The translations under genes were made by a program, and so were the position numbers. A stretch of DNA of 46,508 nucleotides from Acanthamoeba lenticulata (Eukaryota > Discosea > Longamoebia > Acanthamoebidae): the NCBI GenBank assembly GCA_002179805.1, contig NAVB01000023.1:1-46508 (forward strand), given 5' to 3'. Under the pieces are notes generated by a model, which saw only the letters and a list, made by a program, of their open reading frames with translations, ran no database searches and had not been told where the DNA came from. This document shows positions 19,092-30,051 of the stretch, piece after piece (position 1 is the stretch's first letter; each line of letters begins with the position of its first letter).

Positions 19092-19930
19092 GACAACAAC
19101 AACTACAGTCACACAGTAGCAGCTGTGGCAACATAAACACAACACTCACGTGTTGCCTGGCTACAAAGAGTCATCACGCAACACGCGTTTAAATCGATCC
19201 GTGAATGTCTCTCTCAAGAGTAACAGTCCATGCTGCTGCAGAATCTGACCTCTTGCTCGTGGCTCGAGAGCCATGTTCCGTACCTTGGCAAGTTCATCTC
19301 CAAATGGACCGCCAAGAACAAGGGAGAGATTTAAAAAGGAAACATGAGTTAAGGCTTAGATAACGGGGTTGCAAAAGGACCGCGTAGAGCGTTCAAACGG
19401 TGTCCTTATCACGTTTGTGTAGTGTAGTAATGACTGTGATGGCAGAAATGTTGATGCCAATGTCTTCTGGAAGTGCGGTGGTCATCTGCCGTGATACCTT
19501 CCATGCAATGAAACCAAGGAGGCCCCAAAGCCCGGTCGGCTCGGCTCGGCCACTTTCTCAGCGTTGTAGGCTACGAAAGGAAGGTCCTGCGTGGCTGCCT
19601 CGCACACGGACTGGTCTCATTTTGGATAAGACCGTTGCGCTTTTCGCTCGGCCTCAGCGGTGCGAAGAGGGCACGACACAAGTGGAGGCAGCTGGCGCCC
19701 TCTTTCCCTCTGCCTCTTCTCTTTCTCATACCAACTGCACGTTGGCCGATTCGAGCTGCATTCAGATTGGATTGGCTACACTCCACTGCACATCTCTTCT
19801 ATTATTTACGGTCCCCAATTCGCAATCTTCATAGGGGGCGGGGGATGAAACGCCAGTAAAGAGCAATCGAAGAAGGAACAAAACAAAATCATCAAGCCAC
19901 ATACAATTGAGTTAGAGAAGGAGGCGTTGA
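19092..19930. other. Intergenic region, no supported gene
   Basis: About 840 bases between the isomerase and the giant signalling gene. A 34-codon frame at 19230-19334 (MLLQNLTSCSWLESHVPYLG...) follows a plausible acceptor (AGTAACAG) and has exon-like codons. No exon upstream joins to it in frame. The rest holds nothing recognisable. The last 60 bases before 19931 are A-rich and probably form the 5' leader. Confidence 0.45.
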
Positions 19931-22900
19931 ATGATGAACGCTTTCTTCTCTCAATATGGAGGAACCGCTGCCCTTGCGCTCGACCAGCCGGAACCTAATC
20001 AAAGTCCGCGCTCCAGACGAAAGGAGCGGCGCAAAACGCTACATCTCGGCTCCCTGACGCACATCTCCCTGGGCGGCAAGTCGCCCTCGCAGGAGGACCT
20101 CACGCTCAACAAGAGCAACCGCAGCGGCAGTAACGGGGGCCGCTCGGGCGACAGCATCCCGGTCCTGCTTAGTGGGGGAGGGGGAAGCGGGGGTCGCACC
20201 CTGCACGGCAGCGGAAGCGGCCTCACGATCCTCTCCTCTGCTGTGGCCGGCACTGGGGCAGAACAGCAAACACTGCAACTCCCACCGTACAACAACACAA
20301 CAACCAACACAATCTCTTCTTCAACTTGCTCTTCGCCAACCTCCAGCCCCAACACCAAGCGGCCGACCAAGAAGTTCAACAGGAAGCAAACGTCTGGCAC
20401 CGTAGCAGAGGGCGAGCTCATTCTGCTGCGGCTCGAGGGCCGCATCCTCGAGGAGAAGGAGCGCGAGCGCGAGAAGGAGAAGCGCCGCAACGAACAACAG
20501 CAAGCCAAGGAAGACAACAGCAGCAATAACAACAACACTAAGGATGACGCGGACGCCCAACAGCAGCACTTGCAGCAGCAGCTGCAGCAGCAGGTGCGAG
20601 AGCCCAAGGAAAGAGGAGGAACGCTGAAGCGGATGATGGCCAAGACCGCATCATTGTCATCCAACAACAGCGGCAGCACGATCGAGGGGTTCGACAAGGC
20701 CGGGACCCTTCCGAACAGCAGCGCTGGGACGCAAGGGAGCGGCGGCAGCGGCAGCGACGCCGACGCACCAGCGCTCGAGCGGCGGCAGCTCAACCCGCTG
20801 GTGCTGGAGAGCCAAGAGGATGCCTCGGTCTCATCGCTCCAGAAGGCCCTCAGTTGTGTGCACGAAGAGGACGCCTCGCTCTTGCCTCCTCTACCCCGTA
20901 CGTCCCATTTGGTTTGTTTTTTTTTTCTTTTGTTTGTTTGTTTTTTGTTTTTATTTGTTTTTGTTTTTTCTTCTTTACTTCTGTGTAGAGAGTCTCATGT
21001 GGCGCGTCGATGCAGTGGAGCGACTGCACCGCAAGTCGCTGGGCGGGTGGATGGACCAGCAGGCCACGCGGAGGCTTCAAAGGGAAGGCTCCGTCGGCGA
21101 CGGGCCCTTCCCTCCTTTCGGGAACAGCAACAACAACAACAGCATTCCTGTCGCCACCACCACCTCCAACAACAACAACAACAGCAGCAGCAGCGGATCG
21201 CTGAAGAGCGTCAGCAACAGCGAGCTGAGCTCGATCGAGGCCGAGGGGCCTTTGATCGAGTTTGCGGCGCCCGAGATCGGATGCCTGTTCTGTCTGCAGG
21301 TGGAGGCCTACCGCCATGTGGCCCGGGCCGAGCGGGAGAAGAACGGGCTCGGGCCCAACGCCTGGGACGGGGAGTCTGGCGACGAGAAACGGAGAGCCGC
21401 CGACGGCCAAGCCCACAAGCGGACGCACCCGTCGGCGCCTGTACATAAGATCTCGTCGCTGGGCTGGCCCGGCGTGCCCACCGTTCCAACGCAACCGATT
21501 TTGAGTGCGTTTTTTCGTTCATTTACATATTTTAATTGTTTTTGATTATGAATTATTTATTGAATATCGAGATACAGGTTCACACGAGTTGCGGCTGCGG
21601 ATCTACCAGCAACACATCGCCGAGGACGCTCCGCTGCGCATCGACATCAAGGGCGCCACGGCCCGCGACATTGCACTGGAGATGGACGCGCTGGCTTCGT
21701 CATCATCATCGTCCTCCTCCTCCTCGTCCACCACCTCAACCGTCTCTACCACCACAACAACGTCCTTCTCCTCGTCCTCCTTTTCTTTCTCTCCGCTCCC
21801 GTCGCCCACCTCGACGTCGTCGCCGGACCACCCGCCACCGGCTCACTCGTCGTCGTCGTCGTCGTCCAGCGGCAGCGGGCATCAGCACATCCCGCTGGAT
21901 CCGCTGTTCCGCGAGGCCCAGCGGCAGGTGTTTGCCAACCTGCGCCGGGAGCCCTTCCCGAGCTTCCTGCAGGTCTTCTTCACGTCGGCCCTCGAGGCCC
22001 TCGAGCAGCCGCAGCCGCTGCCCGAGGTCGTGTTTGAAGAGTTTCGGCGCGAGTACTCCAAGTCCGAGGCCCCGGTCTCGGCCGACGAGCCCGACGACCA
22101 CGGCTGGCACTTTCTCGAGGCCACCAAGGGCGTGCGCTGCCTGCGCAAGTTCTACCCGGGCAAGGACATTGGCTGCGCCAAGGCCGTGGGCGTCGTCAGC
22201 GCGCCGGCCGCCCAGGTGTTCCGGCTGGTCATGGCCTGCAGCGAGACGCGGCAGGAGTGGGACGAGCTCTACCTCTCGGGCAAGGTGACCGAGAACCTGG
22301 CGTCCAACATCCAGCTGCTCTACTATTCCATGCGCAGCCTGTGCAAGACCGTGCGCAAGCGCGACTTTGTGGTGGCCCGCGCCTTTGCCGTGCTGCGCGG
22401 GCGCGAGGTCGTCTCGTCGACGGGCGAGCGCGGCGGAGGCAGCGGCGGCGGCGGCGGCGGCGGCGGGGTGCCGGCGCGGGACACGTTCGTCGTCATCACC
22501 AAGTCGGTGCCGTCGTTGGCGCTCCACCCGCCGCAGAAGGACTTTGTGCGGGGCGAGGAGGTCGTCGAGGGCTGGCTCATCAAGGAGGCCGGCAACAACT
22601 CGTGCCTCATCACCCGCGTCGTCTCCATCGACTTTCGCGGCAAGATCCCGCCCTCGGTCATCAACGCCCTCAACCACCGGCTCGCGATCACGTCGGTGCT
22701 CAACATCAAGGCCTTCTTTGACCGAGTCCGCGAGAAGACGCGCGAGCTCATGTCGTCCGACCGCGAGACCTACTTCCCCTTTGTCGCGCGCGTGATGTAC
22801 CCGCACCAGTACATCACCCGCGAGGAGGCCGCCGGCGAGTCGGCCTTTTCCCTCTCGTCCTCGTCGGGGGAGGACAGCGCACCGTCGTCGTCGTCGTCGG

Positions 22901-25900
22901 CGATTCCGGTCTCGTCTTCCCCCCTCTCGTCGTCGGGGTCGATGGTGTCGTCTTCGCCCACGACGACTTCCTCTTCCTCCTCGGGCTCGTCGCTGCTCGC
23001 GATGACGGCCGGGAGCAAGACACGGCGCGGCGTGAAGATCAACGAGGACATGAACGAGGAGTCCTTCGCCGCCACCACCACGAGCAGCAGCAACAACAAC
23101 AGCAACAGCAACGAGGTGCACCGACGCGAGCCCCGGGCCACGCCCCGACCTGCCGCCGAGTTCCCGATCCTGTCCGTCATGGAGGGCGAGCTCGTCACCA
23201 TCGTCAAGAAGGTGGCCGGCTCCAAGCTCTGGTGCGTCCTTCTCCTCTTCCTCTTCCTCTTCCTCGTCGTCGTCCATTTCATTGTCCTCGTCACCGTTCT
23301 GCTTGGGTTGGCTGACGAGGATGACGATGACGGTATGCAGGGAGGGTTTCCACAACCGGCGAAGGGGGCTCGTGAGCATCGACTACATCGACCCCATCCT
23401 GCCCACCCTGCCCAGCCCGTCGACCAACATGATCATGGTTCGTGTTTCTCTGTTTCTCCCAGCGAGACGAGCGCGCCAAGGAAAGCTGACCTGAACACGC
23501 ACCGGTTGGCTTGCGCGCAGAACCCGGGGATGGTGTCGCTCATGGAGGTGCTGCTCGACAGCGAGTGCCGGGTGGTGTTCACGCTGCTCTCGGTCGTCGA
23601 TCTGGCCTACAGCCAGTCCATCCCGGAGGCCATCATCCGAGTCCACGAGGTGGGCGGCACTCCCACAGTTTTGATCAAGTCCGCCATCACCCTCGACCTC
23701 TCCCGTACGCGCCCCCTTTTTTTAAATTTATATTTTCGAAATATTACTATATTTTACAATTTACAACTAATTCTAAATAAATTCTGAAAAATTATTACGG
23801 CAGGGAGCACGGCGGTGGGGACGCTGTTTCGTGGGAGCGAGATCCACACGTCGCTGCTGTCGAGCTACGCCAAGACGGTGGCCAAGAAGTACCTCACGCG
23901 GACGCTCAAGGCGCTCATCCGGAACGTGTGCCAGCTTTACGAGGAGGGCAAGTCGTTCGAGGTCGACCCGGCGCGGCTCAAGGAGGGCGAGGTGCTGAGC
24001 GACAACATCGACCAGCTCATCACCGCCACCCGCAGCTTCTTGGAGAAGATCGTCCAGACCGTCGACGAGTGTCCTGCGTACGTCCTCATCGTCGTCGTCG
24101 TTGTCGTCGAGGCTATGAAGCCCATCGGGCGCTGACCAACACGTGGTTGCTTTGGGGGAACGCAGGTCGCTTCGGGACATCTGCCGCCACCTGCAGCGCG
24201 AGGTGTCGTCCAAGTACCCGGGCACGCACTACACGGTCCTCGGCGGCCTCTTTTTCCTGCGCTTGCTGTGCCCGGCCATCGTCTCGCCCACGGAGCGCGC
24301 CCTCGTCAAAGGTTCGCGTCGTCCTCTCCTTCTTCTTCTTCTTCTTCTTCCCCCAAGTCGCCGGTGGCGCTCACATGAGCACCGCACGACACACGCGCGC
24401 GCACGCGACACACACGCGCGTGACCACAGGCCAAATCTCGTCGGGGATGCGGCGCGGGCTGGTGCTGATCTCCAAGGTGCTCCAGAACCTGGCCAACGGC
24501 ATCGAGTTTGGCTGCAAGGAGGCCCACATGGCCATCCTCAACCCGTTCATCGTGGAGAACCTGGCCGTCGTCCACTCCTTCTTTGACAAGCTCACCGTAC
24601 GCGGGGCGCCTTCTGCATGGGACTGGAGCGCCTGTCCTTGGGGACATGTGTGTGGGTCAAGGTTGACCCGCGGGGAGGGGACGACAACAGGACGAGAACG
24701 AGGTCAACAAGGCGCTGAAGAAGGAGGGGCGCGTGAGGGAAAAGCTCGACACGGACACGGACCTGCCGCAGGAGTCGCTCAATTTTCTGCACGCCGAGCT
24801 CTCCAAGCACCTCGGCGCCATCGCCGACAAGCTCGAGAACGAAGATCCCGTACTCCTCCTCTTCCTCTTCCTCGTCCTCTTTGATGACGCGTCAATGGAC
24901 TGACCAACAACGGTCTTCTCTCCGCGGGCGAGCAGGAGAACGGGATGAGCACGCTCGAGCGCCTACTGAGCGTGCTGGCCCTGCTCGGGCCGCCGGCGCC
25001 CGACACGGCCAAGTCCTCGACCCTGAAGGGCCACCTTCGTCGGCTCTCCTTCGGCAAGGGCTCCTTCATCAAGACCTTTAAGGTCGGCCAAACTCGCGAT
25101 CTTTTCCTTCTGCAAATCCTGTTTTATTCACAAAAATGTATCTATATTGTGCATACGTGTATATTTATATATTTATATATTTATTATATTGTACATATAT
25201 TTATCTCCATAATAATGTGGTTACCGGTAAACAGCAACAAGAGCGCGAGGCGCAGAAGGAAAAGGAGCCACAGGCCGCGGCCATGCCCAAGAGCATGATC
25301 ACCGTAACGAGTGCCGACAAAGGCGACACGGTCATGCTGCCCACCATCGAGGAGATCATGGAGGAGCGCATCGACCTCCTCAGCGGCGAGGACATTGACT
25401 TCTCGCCCGAGCAGCGTCGACTTGGTATGCCAGAGTGAACGGGGAAAAAAGCAGAGCAGACGGCTGACAGTGTTGATGTGGCAATCCTTGTTGTGCAGCA
25501 AAACTCAAGAAGGACAAGCTGGAGAAGATCCTCGGTGTGGCGCTGAGCCCCGAGAACCTGAGCGCGCAGGTGGGCTACGTAGAACGTTTCGCCGCGTCGT
25601 CATCCACATCGGCGCCGCCCACGGCGCGAAGCAATGACCGCAACCTCCTGTCGGTCTCGTCCAAGGACATGCGCGAGCGCGAGCGCGAGCGCGCGCGGTC
25701 CACGACGGCGACCTACTCGCCGCCGTCGGCCCAGAAGCCCGGGGCCAAGCGGCGCGAGTCATCGGCCGACAGCGCTACCAAGTCGCGGGCCGACTTGCTC
25801 AACGTCCCTGGTGGCGGTGGCGGCAATAGTGGAGGCGGCAGCATCGCGAGCCTGCGGTCGCCGCGCTCGCGAGAGACGTCGCGCCAGTACACGGCCACGG

Positions 25901-26547
25901 TGCCCGGGGCCTCGCACAAGCAAAAGCTCGTGCACAAGCGGCTCAAGCTGCAGAAGCTGCTGGGCACGCACATCACAACCGAGAGCATGATGAACCAGCT
26001 CCCGCCAGACTCGATCGTCGTTGTCGGGCCGGACGACTGCGCGGCCGACGACGCGTCGCCCCCGTCCTCGCCTTCACGGCGCAATAAGTGGCGGCTCGGC
26101 GGCGGCGGTGGCGGCGGTGGCGGCGACGGGGAGGCCGACAGCGATCCACCATCACCCGGCGAGGAGGGCCGTCGGCGCAAGACGGCGCCGGCCGAACAGC
26201 GACCATCGAACAGCATCACGATGGGCGGAGGAGGGCTCAACAACTTTATGCGCAAGTGGAGCTCAGGGGAGAGCTCGACCAAGGACACGAAAGAGCAGCG
26301 CCGGAAGAGCCTTCTTCCGTGGATCGGCAACGGCGGCAACAGCAGCAGCAGCGGCACGCCGCCATCGGGGAGCGACGACGAGGTCGACATGGCCTCTGGT
26401 GTAGGAGGAGGAGCTGGCGGCGAGATCATCACGAAACCAGCCCAGAAGCGCCGGAAAGAGGGCTCGTTCACGGGCTTCTTTCGACGGCGCCACGACAACA
26501 CGACCCACGACACGATGGTTGGCAAAGCAGCGACCGACGACACATGA
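19931..26547 (+). CDS. Giant signalling protein: RGS - START - SH3 - RasGAP
   Basis: Exons: 19931..20897, 20989..21504, 21578..23231, 23341..23437, 23521..23704, 23804..24077, 24166..24311, 24430..24596, 24691..24849, 24936..25082, 25235..25424 and 25499..26547; 1849 residues. Residues 1-400 are low-complexity with a coiled coil (EEKEREREKEKRRNEQQQ). About 405-636 matches an RGS domain: GCLFCLQVEAYRHV, then LRIYQQHIAEDAPLRIDIKG, then LFREAQRQVFANLRREPFPS, split by Ser-rich inserts. About 665-912 is a START lipid-binding domain (RDFVVARAF, WLIKEAGNNSCLITRVVSID). About 1020-1070 is an SH3 fold (GELVTIVKK, LWWEGFHNRRRGLVSIDYI). About 1140-1335 is a RasGAP domain with the arginine finger in GTLFRG and the FFLRLLCPAIVSP signature. 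The basic Ser-rich tail ends KRRKEGSFTGFFRRRHD. Both GAP modules look intact. It probably links G-protein, Ras and lipid signals at a membrane. Confidence 0.9.
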
Positions 26548-26900
26548 GAAAAGGTGGGGAAGAAGTGTAAGACAGAGAGTGACAGTACAGCGATTGAGAA
26601 GAGAAAAACCAGACCATGTACAGGTAAACGTGAAAGCTTGCGTAATAAAAGGTGCAGCCAACAGCAACGAGAGCTCGTTGCTTCTGCCGTGAGGTGTTTT
26701 TCGTTGGGTTGGTGGGGCGGCCTGGTGTCCCCCAAGACCTCCCCCGTGAAGAGAGGCCCTGAGGTGTCGGGTGCAGACCGCCAACTCGCGTTGTGGGCGA
26801 GGAACCTTTTAAGTCTAGGATGCCGTTCGTCTCCTCGTTCGGCCAATATGTGTTGCCTTGCGCGATGCAGACAGGGCAGAGAGCAAGAGACAAACAAAAA
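26548..26900. other. 3' region of the RasGAP gene and 5S flank
   Basis: Holds the 3' untranslated region of the giant gene (AATAAAAGG near 26643 may be its polyadenylation region) and the downstream flank of the 5S gene. No other feature is seen. Confidence 0.4.
26896..26900 (-). terminator. RNA polymerase III terminator of 5S rRNA
   Basis: On the minus strand the 5S sequence is followed at once by TTTTTG, the usual Pol III stop signal. Confidence 0.8.
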
Positions 26901-27018
26901 GGATACGACACGGTGGATTCCCGGGTGGTCGCCCACCCCAGTACTAACACCGCCTGGCGCAGCTTAACTTCGCTGTTCGGATGGGAAGCGGTGCTTTCTG
27001 CGCAGTATGGCCGTATCC
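26901..27018 (-). rRNA. 5S ribosomal RNA
   Basis: Read on the minus strand this is a complete 118-base 5S rRNA. It starts GGATACGGCCATACTGC, contains the conserved CATCCGAACAGCGAAGTTAAGC core and loop E/helix IV region (TAGTACTGGGGTGGGCGACC, within the limit), and ends CCGTGTCGTATCC. The ends pair as helix I (GGATACG with CGTATCC). The internal promoter (box A near AAGTTAAGC, box C near GGGCGACC) is within the gene and intact. It is a single copy between two protein genes, not part of an rDNA array in this window. Protein frames drawn across it are artefacts. Confidence 0.96.
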
Positions 27019-27227
27019 ATTAGCCAAGGACAGGCAGTGCCTTTGTAAAAGGGGCAATTGTAGCCAGGGACAAGTCACCCTTAGGTTCACAGTTAAAGAG
27101 GTGGAGAATTCCTTTATTCCAAGGAGCTGAGCGGTTCTGCCTTGCCAGTGGTCCGGCGCAAGTAAGGAAGGGATTGGTTCACCGAAGTCGAGGGCAGAAT
27201 GGCTCTTTTTCGAAACGTCGCCGTGTT

Positions 27228-27260
27228 TTCCAGACCATTTCCAGACACAGGAATATATGG
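27228..27260 (+). promoter_or_regulatory. Candidate heat-shock promoter of the HSP20 gene
   Basis: Two copies of TTCCAGAC (27228-27235 and 27239-27246) each match TTCnnGAn, one base short of a heat-shock element dyad. An inverted GAA follows at 27251-27253 and a TATATG box at about 27254-27259, some 60 bases before the ATG. The spacing is suggestive only. Confidence 0.35.
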
Positions 27261-27319
27261 GATACTCCATAAGCCGACCCTAAACGTAAGGACGCAACGC
27301 AACTGGCCAACGAACAACA

Positions 27320-27730
27320 ATGTCCCTCTTCTTTGCACACAGCTTGGCTCCGTGGGCCGACCTGCACCGTCATGCGTTGGTGCCGCGAGTGGACGTGAGT
27401 GAGAACGATACGAGCATCATCGTGCGCGCTGAAATGGCCGGGTGCAGCAAGGACGACATCAAGCTGAGCGTTGACAACAACCGTCTCGTGCTCGAAGGCC
27501 ACAAGAAGACTGCAACGACGGAGAACAAGAATGGGTCGAAGGCCGAGGAGCACAGGTGGGTGCGCAGGGAGCGGGTGGAGGGGAGCTTCTACCGTTCGCT
27601 CCTGCTGCCGCGAGGCGTCGACAGCAGCCAGATCGACGCGCGCTACAAAGACGGCGTGCTCGAGATCGTGATCCCGAAGCCTGATGACGCGCCCAAGAAG
27701 CAAACCATCAACATCAAGGCTGCGCTGTGA
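27320..27730 (+). CDS. Small heat-shock protein, HSP20/alpha-crystallin family
   Basis: ATP-independent chaperone that holds unfolding proteins in large oligomers. Intronless, 136 residues, which is normal for class I-type sHSPs and in keeping with genes that must be expressed when splicing is impaired by heat. The alpha-crystallin domain spans about residues 23-125: VPRVDVSENDTSIIVRAEMA, KDDIKLSVDNNRLVLEGHKK, the G-x-L motif in KDGVLEIVIPKP, and the insert loop with HRWVRRERVEGSFYRSLLLP. The N-terminal arm is short (MSLFFAHSLAPWADLHRHAL), and the C-terminal extension is brief and lacks a clear I-x-I beyond IVI. No organelle signal is present. Confidence 0.95.
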   Translation: MSLFFAHSLAPWADLHRHALVPRVDVSENDTSIIVRAEMAGCSKDDIKLSVDNNRLVLEGHKKTATTENKNGSKAEEHRWVRRERVEGSFYRSLLLPRGVDSSQIDARYKDGVLEIVIPKPDDAPKKQTINIKAAL

Positions 27731-27825
27731 AGTGCATAAAAATGGCTTTGTCCAGTTGCGCTGAGTATCGTATTGTGACAGATTGTTGTGTTGTACAGAC
27801 GTGTAGTGGAGCGCTTCATCGCGCG

Positions 27826-29363
27826 TCATGGTGGGTACTCGCACACCTCGGCCTGGCGGGCGAAGCGGGCTTTGAGGGCGCGGTAGTCGGAAGACTGCTT
27901 GTCCACGATGAACTTGTGCTCGCGGAACCACTGCAGCTGCGCCATCAGCGACTCATTGGGGAACACGCGGCGGTGGCGCCGAACGACATCGAGAGCCTCC
28001 TCGACCGAGACCTGCAGCTCGCGCATGATGTAGGCCACCACTGGCAGCATAACGTTGCAAGCCCACAAAGGCGGTGAGTCTTCTCTTCGCTGGCCCACTT
28101 CTACATGTAGAAGGAGGTCGGTACCGATGCTGGCTGACCGAGACACCCCCAGCATGCTGGTACGTGGGGCAAACGTCAGGGAGTCGAGGGCGAGTGCAAA
28201 CAGCAGCCGAAGCCAAGAGGTGGTTGTTCAGCTTCTTGTGTAGAGAGAGTATTCTACTTTGTTTTTTTGAAGCTCTTTCTCTCTCGGCCAAGGGAGAGAG
28301 AGGAAAGAACAGAGGAGGGAGGTCAGCTGCAAAAGGGGACGGGGCAGAGCGGGTACCAGTGAACCAACACCTTGCCCCGCTTGAGGCCCTCGCCCAGGAA
28401 CTTGAGCGCCTGCTCCAAAATCTCCAGAATGTTGCACTCGTCGCTCTCGTCGGCGTTGACCACGAGATAGTCAAAGTCCTGGTGGTGGATGATGATGATG
28501 TGCGTTGATGATGGGGTTGATTGATTGATGACTTGACTACTCCTTTCTTGCCTTCGGGGAAAATGTTGTTGGAAGGTTGAGCCGTACGTCCGGCCACAGC
28601 GGAGGCATGCGCTCAACGCTGAGGATCGAGCAAACGTTTTGCTGCTTGAGCTCGGCCCTCTTGATCGCCGCCCCGACTTCGCCCAGGAAGATGCCCGGGT
28701 AGACTTCGTTGGCGGGAAGACCTGAGATGTAACGCCCATACGCATGCACTCACTCGAGCGTCAGCTCGCGGAAGGACCAGGAGCATTAAAGACCAGTGGG
28801 TAGACTTTACCGGGGGCAAGGGACAGCATGCGGAGCATGAGCTGGTAGTGGTCCATGTGCCACACCGGCGGAAGTCGGCCCAGCGTCGTGGACGCAATGA
28901 CGCCGAGGTAATCCCGGACGAGAAAGAGGCGGATCGGCCAGCCCTCGGCGGTGCCCCGCCGCACCGGAGCGCCACCCGAGCCATCGGGCAGTGGCAACGT
29001 CGTTGTTGTCGGCGGACGATCTTTCTCTTGGGTCCACTGCGGCCACAGGGCCGCGGCGTGGAGGGTGGAGTGGACGATGCGGCCTTGGAGCTCGGACAAG
29101 GGCATGGCGTCGTCCCAGAGGAGATGCACAGTGTCCGAGTCCAGGAGAAAGAGCAACTGCAGGTCGCTTTTGATCGACACGAGGCGCTCTAGATCCACTT
29201 TGAAGGCACCCACGGTCTTGATCATGGGACTCTCAAGGGCGAAAGTATGCTGCTCGCGGTTGGCCGTGATGACCAACAGGTGGAGCGTTTCGGTTTCTGC
29301 TGCTTCTGCGTTTTGAGCCTGACCTGGCAGGCCGGCCGGCGGCATAACTTCTTGGGTCTTCAT
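27826..29363 (-). CDS. Dual-specificity protein phosphatase with novel N-terminal region
   Basis: Exons on the minus strand: 29363..28811, 28721..28588, 28478..28357, 28156..28125 (32 nt) and 28040..27826, giving 351 residues. The C-terminal domain (about 184-325) is a DUSP fold: YPGIFLGEVGAAIKRAELKQ, SILSVE, a likely general acid Asp239 in NADESDE, and the signature H269-C270-M-L-G-V-S-R276-S. An AYIMRE helix and the usual C-terminal helices follow. The catalytic Cys codon is split by an intron and the P-loop lies almost wholly on the 32-base exon. The first 180 residues contain LHLLVITANREQHTFALES, LQLLFLLDSDTVHLLWDDA and WPIRLFLVRDYLGVIAS. They look like an ordered alpha/beta domain that I do not recognise. 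The ATG at 29363 was chosen because the upstream open frame lacks another ATG. Confidence 0.9.
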
Positions 29364-30051
29364 CTTCCTGCATCCACTACTCGACTTGGCAATCTTTGAG
29401 AGGGCAATGGAGAGTGCGCACTCCGTGGTGGAGGGTTGGAATGAGCTCGGCTGGACGCCAGCTTTGGTCTGCGCGTCTTGCTCAGCCTGCCAGAAACTTC
29501 CCCAGTTCCGCTCGGACCTGGAGCGCACCTGATAGACCACCGGGCCAAAGGAAAAGGAGGCGAAACCGAGGCTTGAGCGGCAAATAGGCAAGTTGATAGT
29601 CGGCTACGCATGGGGTCGTGCAGGATGCGTCATCGCCTTTGTCTTAGCTTTTGCAGTTTGTGGTGTTCCCATCTGCCCGTGGTGAGCGATCTCGCACGAG
29701 CACGAAAAGCCGGAACACGAGCTTGCCGCAGGCATGTGCCGTTAACCACTCGTTCACGCTGCTCAGCGAGCGTGACCGGAACACGTGCGCTGGTTGGCTG
29801 GCTGCTTCAACCTTAAGCTCCGCAGAACATCTGGTTGACAGGTGCCTCAAGTATTGTTCTTTGCTTTATGCAGCCATAAACCGTCTTGCACAACATTGTG
29901 GAGATCGCATTGGCCGGTTGCGCTGAGCAGTCCGCCTGTGCTCTCCTCCTTCTCTTTCTGTCCACGTAAGCACAACAGAAAAGTAATTATTTTATTTTGC
30001 GTGGCTAAAAGAAAACAACAATAAATACATACAAATTAAACCAGACGCGAG
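29364..30051. other. Shared upstream region of phosphatase and carboxylase genes
   Basis: Nearly 690 bases between two divergent start codons. The phosphatase frame stays open to about 29591 without an ATG. An alternative frame with an ATG at 29611 does not join it. No RNA gene or repeat was recognised. The last 60 bases before 30052 are A/T-rich. Confidence 0.45.

Noticed and set aside
21736..23379. A 547-codon minus-strand frame
   Set aside because: It is antisense to the START-domain exon. GC-rich codon bias makes antisense stops rare, and the product is Arg/His/Gly-rich without any domain.
26468..26950. Minus-strand and plus-strand frames of 137-173 codons near 26260-26970
   Set aside because: They run through the 5S rRNA gene and the antisense of the RasGAP tail. 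Their composition is not protein-like.
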